Assembly: GCA_036346355.1 (NCBI GenBank)
Contig: CM070580.1
Span: 16,793,374-16,857,373 of the forward strand
Direction of reading: 5' to 3'
Length of the DNA stretch: 64,000 nucleotides
Source of the DNA: Rhipidocladum racemiflorum
Lineage: Eukaryota; Streptophyta; Magnoliopsida; Poales; Poaceae
Shown piece by piece: positions 58,191 through 64,000 of the stretch. Positions within the stretch are counted from its first letter, which is position 1. Each line of letters begins with the position of its first letter. The position numbers were made by a program, and so were the translations under genes. The notes under the pieces were generated by a model. That model saw only the letters and a list, made by a program, of their open reading frames with translations, was not told where the DNA came from and did no database searches.

Positions 58191-59132
58191 AGGATTTAAA
58201 TTTTGTTTTCGGACTCTATCTCAGGTCTGATCGAAATCTGAAATTTCGGCGAGATTAAAAAATTTAGGATAAAATTTGAACGAAATTCAAAAACTAAATT
58301 TCAAATCCAATTTTTTTTCAACCAGGAAATCCGAGATCTCAGCCGAAATCACCGAGATCCCAGCCCACATTGAACCGACAGAAAAATGGTCCAAAACACA
58401 TCAAAAAAATTTAATTTTTTTTGCATGGTCCTAACACATAAATAATATTCCCATAAAAATTTCAAACAATGATCAAACATGAGGAATTTATAAAAAATAA
58501 AACAGTGTCATTGTCCTGATAAAAGGCTGATCGGTAAATTTCAACCAAATGGAAAATGGTGCAAACCATGTTTGAAACTTTTAAAAAATTTTGTGGGTGG
58601 TCCTAACATATTCATAATACACTCATAAATTTTCAGATAATGGTCAATCTTTAGGATTTTAAAAAATTCAAATAGTGTTACTAAAGACGAATTGACAAAA
58701 TTCACCTGAATGAAAAATAGTACAAAACACTTTAAAAATTTTTGAATGGTCCTAACACATCCTTAATATTCCCATAAAATTTTTAGAGGATCAATTTTGA
58801 GAAATTTTAAAAAATTCGGACAGTCCTAACAGACAAATTGAACCGACCAAAAAATGGTCAAAAACATGTCAAATTTTTTTGTAGATGATCTTGACCCTAA
58901 ATCCAATCAAATCCAATGAATAAAAATTAAAATCCGGCAAAAAACCACCAAATTTCCAAAATAACCGAGATTTTGGCCGAAATCATTGAGATCTTGCTGA
59001 GAAATATGAAATCACTGTAGCAATTTGAATTTTTTAAAAAATTTTATTCGGCCGAGATTTATGATCTCGAGGGGTCCGAAATCCAAAATTTCGGTTGAAA
59101 AGTCCAAAATTTGGCCGTTTTTTGGATCCTTG
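58191..59132. mobile_element. CAAGG-family element, copy 2
   Basis: 942 bp, the same internal structure and orientation as 53996-54968, ending GGATCCTTG. The left edge has drifted to AGGATTTAAATTTTG. An exact 8-bp duplication GTTGGAGG flanks it (58183-58190 and 59133-59140; a ninth base A also matches). The interior carries the same 150-170-bp tandem units anchored on TGGTCCTAACACAT. Non-coding. Confidence 0.75.
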
Positions 59133-59164
59133 GTTGGAGGACGCATGATTTTTTTATGAAATTT

Positions 59165-60430
59165 TTTTTAAATACGAGGGTTTTCTTGTAAAATATATGT
59201 TTGAATTCTCGAAAATATGATGATTTTCTTGCAAAAAAGGCGTTCAGAGGATCTAAATGTAATTTTTGTACCTATGCGTGATTTTGAGAAAAACATGAAT
59301 TTTTCTGCAAAAGAGGCGTTAGAAGAACCTAAACGTAATTTTGAAATTTGTGAAGGGCTTTTTCGCAAAACGAGGCTTAACACGTGGGCACACTAGGCTT
59401 CCTCCATTTGAACCGTTGGAAGGACCTAAATGTAAATTTAGAATTTACGAAAGGTTTTTTTTCGCAAAACATGGCTTGACACGTGGGCACCCTAGGTTTT
59501 CTCCATTCCCATCAACTTTATATATAATAACTAGGTCGAGTCATACATGATACCGCGCCTCGCAAAAAAAACTTGGTCTGTTTTTTTTTTTTTTTGCAAA
59601 ACAAAAAAAAACGTAATTTTGATTTTATCGATGGTGTTTTTTTTGTAAAAATTGGTTGGCTATGAGCCATCCACGAATTTGCGTAACTACGGGGTTCTTT
59701 GTTTAAAAAATCCAGTGGAGGACTTGGCAGCTAATTTTGCGTAGGACCTATTCATAATTTCGGTTTACTGGTTGAGGGCCCTGTCATGAATACAACGAAT
59801 CACAGGTCTTTTTTGAAAAAAAAATATATATGGAAGGATCTATCCGTAATTTTGAATTTTCCAGAGGGCCTTAATGCGTTGGCGCTAATGTGGCGTAGCT
59901 CAAAGGCCGGCAATCCTAGGCACTTTTAAGTATAAGTACTAGGTAGGATCTTGCACCACGCCGGTTGATACGAAATTTGGTTCGGTGGTTCTTTTTGCAA
60001 AAAAAATGTTTGGAGGATCTTAATGTAATTTTTATTTTTCCAGGGGTTTTGTAAAGAAAATGGGCTAGCTAAGAGCCGACGGTAAATTTGCGTTACCACG
60101 AGTCATTTTTTGCAAAATGGCCGATAAAGGATCCATTCGCAAATATACAAAAATACAAGGGTATTTTTGCAAAAATTACCACAAAAGGGACTAGATGTAA
60201 TTTTGGATTTTACTAAAACAACCGTGGAGAACCTATTCGCGAATCTGCGGAATCATGGGATCCCTTTTGCAAAATTACCAAAGGAAAGATCTAAACATAA
60301 TTTTAAAATTTATAAAGGGCCTTTTCACAAAACGCACTGCAGCACGTGTGCAGCCTGATTGGGCTCGAAGTTCTCGGACTCCGCAACCTGACTGGGCTAA
60401 AAGTTATCGGACTCCCCCCGCGCGCGCGCA
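59165..60430. repeat. Module-repeat region, possibly Helitron-derived
   Basis: Degenerate modules of roughly 75-110 bp repeat the order (G)GACCTAAA.GTAATTTT, GAATTT...GGG and TTTTTCGCAAAA, with CACGTGGGCAC....TAGG twice (59380 and 59478). Two A|CTAGGT.G junctions, at about 59532 and 59931, follow TATA-rich DNA and could be Helitron 3' ends read on the minus strand, although no clear hairpin is visible. The wording resembles the flanks of the array at 24900-25150. A (CG)n/(CA)n run lies at 60418-60433. Confidence 0.45.
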
Positions 60431-60433
60431 CAC

Positions 60434-60880
60434 AAAATTTTCGTACGCAGCCGTGTAAACATAGCGTATCCTGTTTTCCCGGTTTTTCAATGCTCAGATT
60501 CAGGTTGCACAAAAATCCGTACAGACCGGTATCATTATCAGATAGGGAGGTTGAAAGCAACTTCAGACTCCAGACCTTCAGACTTCAGAGTACTATGCCC
60601 ACCGAAGACACAGAAGTAACCTCATAAAACTCTTCATGGCTCAGACCAAACTCGACCATTGTAAAGATGGTGAAACTGTACAAAAGCACAACATCAAGAG
60701 CCAATCTCATTGAATGGGATAGACCGGTATTACAATTGCAAAGGACATGGAGAAGAAGGTAGATAATGCTATGTGTCGGTACGGGGTCCTGAATTCTCTT
60801 CCCTTAAGCTCCTGATAATGCCCATCCAATAGTGGTTTAAAATTGTCACTGCAGACATTTTAGAAGATCTTTTGCTAATG
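60434..60880 (-). other. 3' flank of ERV1
   Basis: About 450 bp between the module-repeat region and the ERV1 stop codon. It should contain the 3' UTR of ERV1; I see no unambiguous polyadenylation signal. No other gene. Confidence 0.4.
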
Positions 60881-63416
60881 TCATCGATTTGGCATGATGT
60901 CGTTGGAGCCTTCTAGATCACACGAGCGTTCCGGACAGTCCAGCTTACCCCACCGTGCATTTACTCTCTGGCAAGGGAATATTGGTTTTCCAAGGCTGCA
61001 AAAGACAACCACAAAACGCTCAGATGAGCAACTCAGAAAAATGGTCTCATCAGGGGAGGCCACAAGATTCCGTAAAATCACGATATTGTGAATGAGAACA
61101 TCCACTCTTTAAACACATAACCCTTTTATGGTAAAAGGGTGCCAAAACGGTATATAGTGCCTTAGTTTTCCTCTTTTTGGCCCTGAGACCTTATGTTTCC
61201 AATAACTCTATAGAAACAAATTAACACGACAATACCTTACGATAGATTGAGGAAATGGTGAGTCAACGGTTCAAAGTTGATGATGTGGACTTACCTTCGA
61301 TTAACCACATTGTGCACATAACATAGCCACTGAGAGAATTCAACCTGAGATCCTGCCTGCACAGGATTTGCTCTAAAAAAACATAATAAAGTCAGTTTAG
61401 TATCAATCCAAGATACAGCCTATTGTTATTACGTTGAGCATAACAAAGAAATGACTGACATTAAATTACAATGAATGAAACGGTTCTACACTTCTACTCT
61501 ACACAAGCTTTTAAACCACAAATGACCGACAATTCATCCACATTGCACATCAATTGTTGATGAAACGAGCTTCAAAAATATAAGCAACAATTGTGTCATT
61601 GTGCTCAATTGTTATATCCACACCACCACCAAATTGACATTATTATGCTTTTTTAGAGAAAATCATCTTAGTTTTTGTGAATAGAAACCTAGAGCTTGTG
61701 TGGAAAGTTTAATCATCATGTGCATCATAGTCCAAAAAGTACAAATGTTGCAAAATAGGTGCGCCAGACAAATGCGTGGATGCAGAACTTCATCATCTAA
61801 TACTCATTCAGATGCACACTTTCATATTGCAAAAAGTAGCACTGGTTCCTAGTTCTTATGTGATGTTCTCATATCTCATCATAAAGAGACAAGCTGTCAA
61901 AAATTGATGTTTATTAACCACCACCATTTCAATAAGAGATAATCCTGTAAGACAAAAAAGCATATCAAGGAATACTAAAATGGATATTACTATTTATCCA
62001 AGAGGTTGGAGAGCACTGCTTACTTCAAAACTTCCTTGAAGTGATCAGAACATTCTTTGCAAGGATACAGTCTAGAAATTATAGCCATCTGAATATTGAA
62101 AGTAGCAGCAATGTTATCTTCATGTATGAGCCAAGTAAACAAGCAAAAAGAATATGAGATGTGCAAAAGGAAAACCTTCAGGAAGAAAAAAAAACAAGTT
62201 TCTGTTTCTCTGAAAAAACCAGAATTTCTAAACACACTAATTTCTACTTACTATTCTTGGTGGTTTAATAGCAGACAAACATATTATCGTTTATTTCTAA
62301 AGGTGTAACCATGACTGTACTGCAGAATCATGGTAAACCAAGCACAAGGCACACTTATTAAAAATGCCTAATCTCAAAATTGCTGGGAAGTGAACAAAAA
62401 GAGCACCTAGAATACAGCCTAGCTCCTTTAGATTTTTGCAGCAGTACTAACCATAAAGTTATTGTGCTGGATTTTTACCAAGCAGGAGTCTTAAATCGTT
62501 TTAGGCACTTAAAGAATAGTATGCTTTGCTTTCAACAAGCTCCAGTGCAGGTGGTTTTTGGCTTGTGGCACATGGATCTCGAGCTTTTAACATCAAGATA
62601 GCAGCATTTATGAGTTGCGAAGTCCTTGTATATTTGACCATAACAACAAATTATTAGTGATTGCAATCTGCAAAATCTTTACAAATCTTCCAAGACCACA
62701 TATGAGGACTTCCCAAGCATGGTAGCATACTCCCCAACTCTTAAAGGAAGCTAACTGAGTTGTGTCCTGCTTACCAGCTCTTTTGCATCACGTTTTTGCT
62801 GCCTGGTTGGTTCATCAGGAAACTGAAACACAAGTCACAAATACAACAGGAATTAAATCTGACAGACGATGTTTTGTTAGGGTGAATCCAAAAAAATTCA
62901 TACTCTGCACATATATAGCACTAGTGAAAAGAATGGATCTACGCAAATGCATCATTATTCTTAGTTGTGCTCCGCATTGTCGACTGATGATTTATGTACT
63001 ACGACTTGTAGTGTAACGCAAATGTTGAAGTTATGCGTGGTTTGTTGTGCTACTCACACAGGCAAAAGATCGAGCACCTGCGCTGCGAGGGTGTGGAGCA
63101 GCATCCACGTGGCACGGCCGACCTCCTCCTTCGTCAGGGGCGCCGCCTTGGCATCCTTCTCCTGCGCATTCACTCCAGCACTTCACAACTCACCTCTCGC
63201 TCGAGCCAAACGGAAAGGAACAAGGGTGCGAGAAAGCAGAGAACTTGCCTTCACGACCTCCGGCGGCGGGGGTGGGGGCGGGGAGAGGGAGAGGGAGAGG
63301 AGGGGGTGCAGGCGGTGGTCGTCGGGAGAGGCATCGGGGGCGATGAGGAGGCGCCGGGAGAAGGCGGCGACGGTCTGGAGGACGGGCTCCAGCGGGTTCA
63401 ATCCCGGCAGCGGCAT
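60881..63416 (-). CDS. ERV1: FAD-linked sulfhydryl oxidase ERV1
   Basis: Six minus-strand exons: 63249-63416, 63078-63161, 62775-62822, 62024-62088, 61295-61372 and 60881-60995. They join in frame to 185 residues plus TGA. ERV1 reoxidises Mia40 in the mitochondrial intermembrane space, passing electrons through FAD to cytochrome c or oxygen. Visible features are a proline-rich linker (residues 45-52), VGRATWMLLHTLAAQFP (70-86; FAD pocket), the active-site pair YPCKEC (C110 and C113), WLCYVHNVVN with C139 and the FAD-contacting HNxxN (142-146), and C156, which completes the C-x16-C structural disulfide. CPERSC (C168 and C173) is the C-terminal C-x4-C shuttle pair typical of plant ERV1. The family has one such domain and this length is normal. 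The ATG at 63416 fits the known MPxxxxNPLEP-type start. Intron 1 is GC-AG; the rest are GT-AG. Confidence 0.95.
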
Positions 63417-63447
63417 CGCGGCGGCGGCGGCGGCGGCGGCGGCGGCC
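63417..63447. repeat. (GGC)n run abutting the ERV1 start codon
   Basis: About ten GGC units; on the coding (minus) strand, CCG/GCC repeats run straight into the ATG. Trinucleotide runs of this kind are common in grass 5' UTRs. The length is likely to vary between accessions. Confidence 0.9.
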
Positions 63448-63798
63448 GTGGCTTATGTGCGTGCGCGCTTCGGTATTCCGGTGGATGGAGGGGGTTAGCC
63501 GAGCCGACCGCAACGATGACGAGCGAGAAGGCTTGCGGAGGCACTACGGATTCGAGGAGATGCAAGCAGGCAAAATCGGTGGATTTTTTAGGCGAAATCG
63601 ATGGGCTAGGAGGGGATTTTAAGGTTAGCTGTGGGCCTGGTTTGCTCCAGTGGTGAGGTAAAAGGGCCTGCTGTGCCGAGCCCAGAGCCCAGATCCCAGA
63701 CTCACGGGAAGAAGTGTGGCAAGACGGAAATCCCCTGCCCCGTGCTTTCCAAATTGGCGCCGTTCGGATGCCGCCGGTGAGAGTTGTTGACCTCCGAG
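63448..63798 (-). promoter_or_regulatory. Probable ERV1 5' UTR and promoter
   Basis: This 350-bp moderately GC-rich stretch lies upstream of ERV1 on the coding strand. No TATA box is evident, as expected for a housekeeping gene. The upstream boundary is set by the CAAGG-family element at 63799, which places transposon sequence about 380 bp from the start codon. Assignment by position only. Confidence 0.35.
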
Positions 63799-64000
63799 CA
63801 AGGTTTTAAATTTTATTTTTGGATCTTATCTCGGAGGAAATAGAAAAATCTTGGATTTTTTCAATAAAGTTCGAACAAAATACAGATTCGAGAAATTTGA
63901 AAATGAGAAAACTAAAATTTTGATCTAAATCACCGAAATTTTAACGAAATTTGCCTAAATTTGGGCGATGGTTACCTCTATGAATGGCCTCCAGAGGGTT
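63799..64000. mobile_element. CAAGG-family element, copy 3 (runs off the window)
   Basis: It begins CAAGGTTTTAAATTTTATTT and continues GGATCTTATCTCGGAGG and ATCACCGAAATTTT, matching the left part of the copies at 53996 and 58191. The right end lies beyond the window. This copy shows the cleanest terminal CAAGG. Confidence 0.6.

Noticed and set aside
63033..63656. 207-codon plus-strand frame over the ERV1 first exons
   Set aside because: It is antisense to confirmed ERV1 exons and created by GC-rich and GGC-repeat sequence.
1..64000. CRISPR arrays, rRNA, tRNA genes and known microRNA precursors
   Set aside because: None was recognised by reading. The regular arrays at 25.2 and 51.9 kb are minisatellites without spacer structure, and this is plant nuclear DNA.

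Overview
This is a plant nuclear window, very probably from a grass (Poaceae). The support is GC-rich first exons with CCG and serine runs, typical plant split genes, and a dense mix of Ty1/copia, Ty3/gypsy, TRIM, Stowaway, Tourist, hAT, Mutator-like and Helitron elements. The species cannot be named from the sequence.

I can support only two intact protein-coding genes, both on the minus strand. The first (26499-31488) is a six-exon QWRF-motif (augmin subunit 8/EDE1-like) microtubule protein of 548 residues. The second (60881-63416) is a six-exon FAD-linked sulfhydryl oxidase ERV1 of 185 residues. It has all its catalytic cysteine pairs and a non-canonical GC-AG first intron. All exon joins were checked by hand and keep frame. 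The two genes have unrelated jobs (microtubules; the mitochondrial disulfide relay) and nothing suggests they work together.

Most of the rest is layered transposon sequence. 1-5838: a tandem TRIM (three LTRs, two internal regions), an hAT element, a fold-back element and a Tourist-like MITE. 5839-22256: a degraded Ty1/copia element (target duplication AATAA) split by a later Ty3/gypsy element of 11.2 kb (10749-21962, target duplication GATGT). The gypsy element carries gag, protease, reverse transcriptase, two RNase H-like stretches and integrase on the minus strand, then a long GC-rich post-pol region. 22257-25886: MITE remnants, then a TTA-flanked inverted-repeat element holding a Helitron-like segment that is mostly a tandem array with alternating 72/80-bp periods. 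26.5-31.5 kb: the QWRF gene. 32-49 kb: intergenic DNA with two Helitron-like copies, Stowaway, Mutator-like and hAT MITEs (one locus nested three deep) and several tandem repeats. 49-60.4 kb: an hAT MITE, a truncated copia element cut by LTR-like sequence with a 56-bp x 6 array, three copies of a CAAGG-ended family (the third at the window edge), an orphan CACTA end, and a module-repeat region. 60.9-63.4 kb: ERV1.

No tRNA, rRNA, microRNA or CRISPR feature was recognised. Element boundaries given with target-site duplications were read directly; family names rest on terminal motifs and protein similarity judged by eye.
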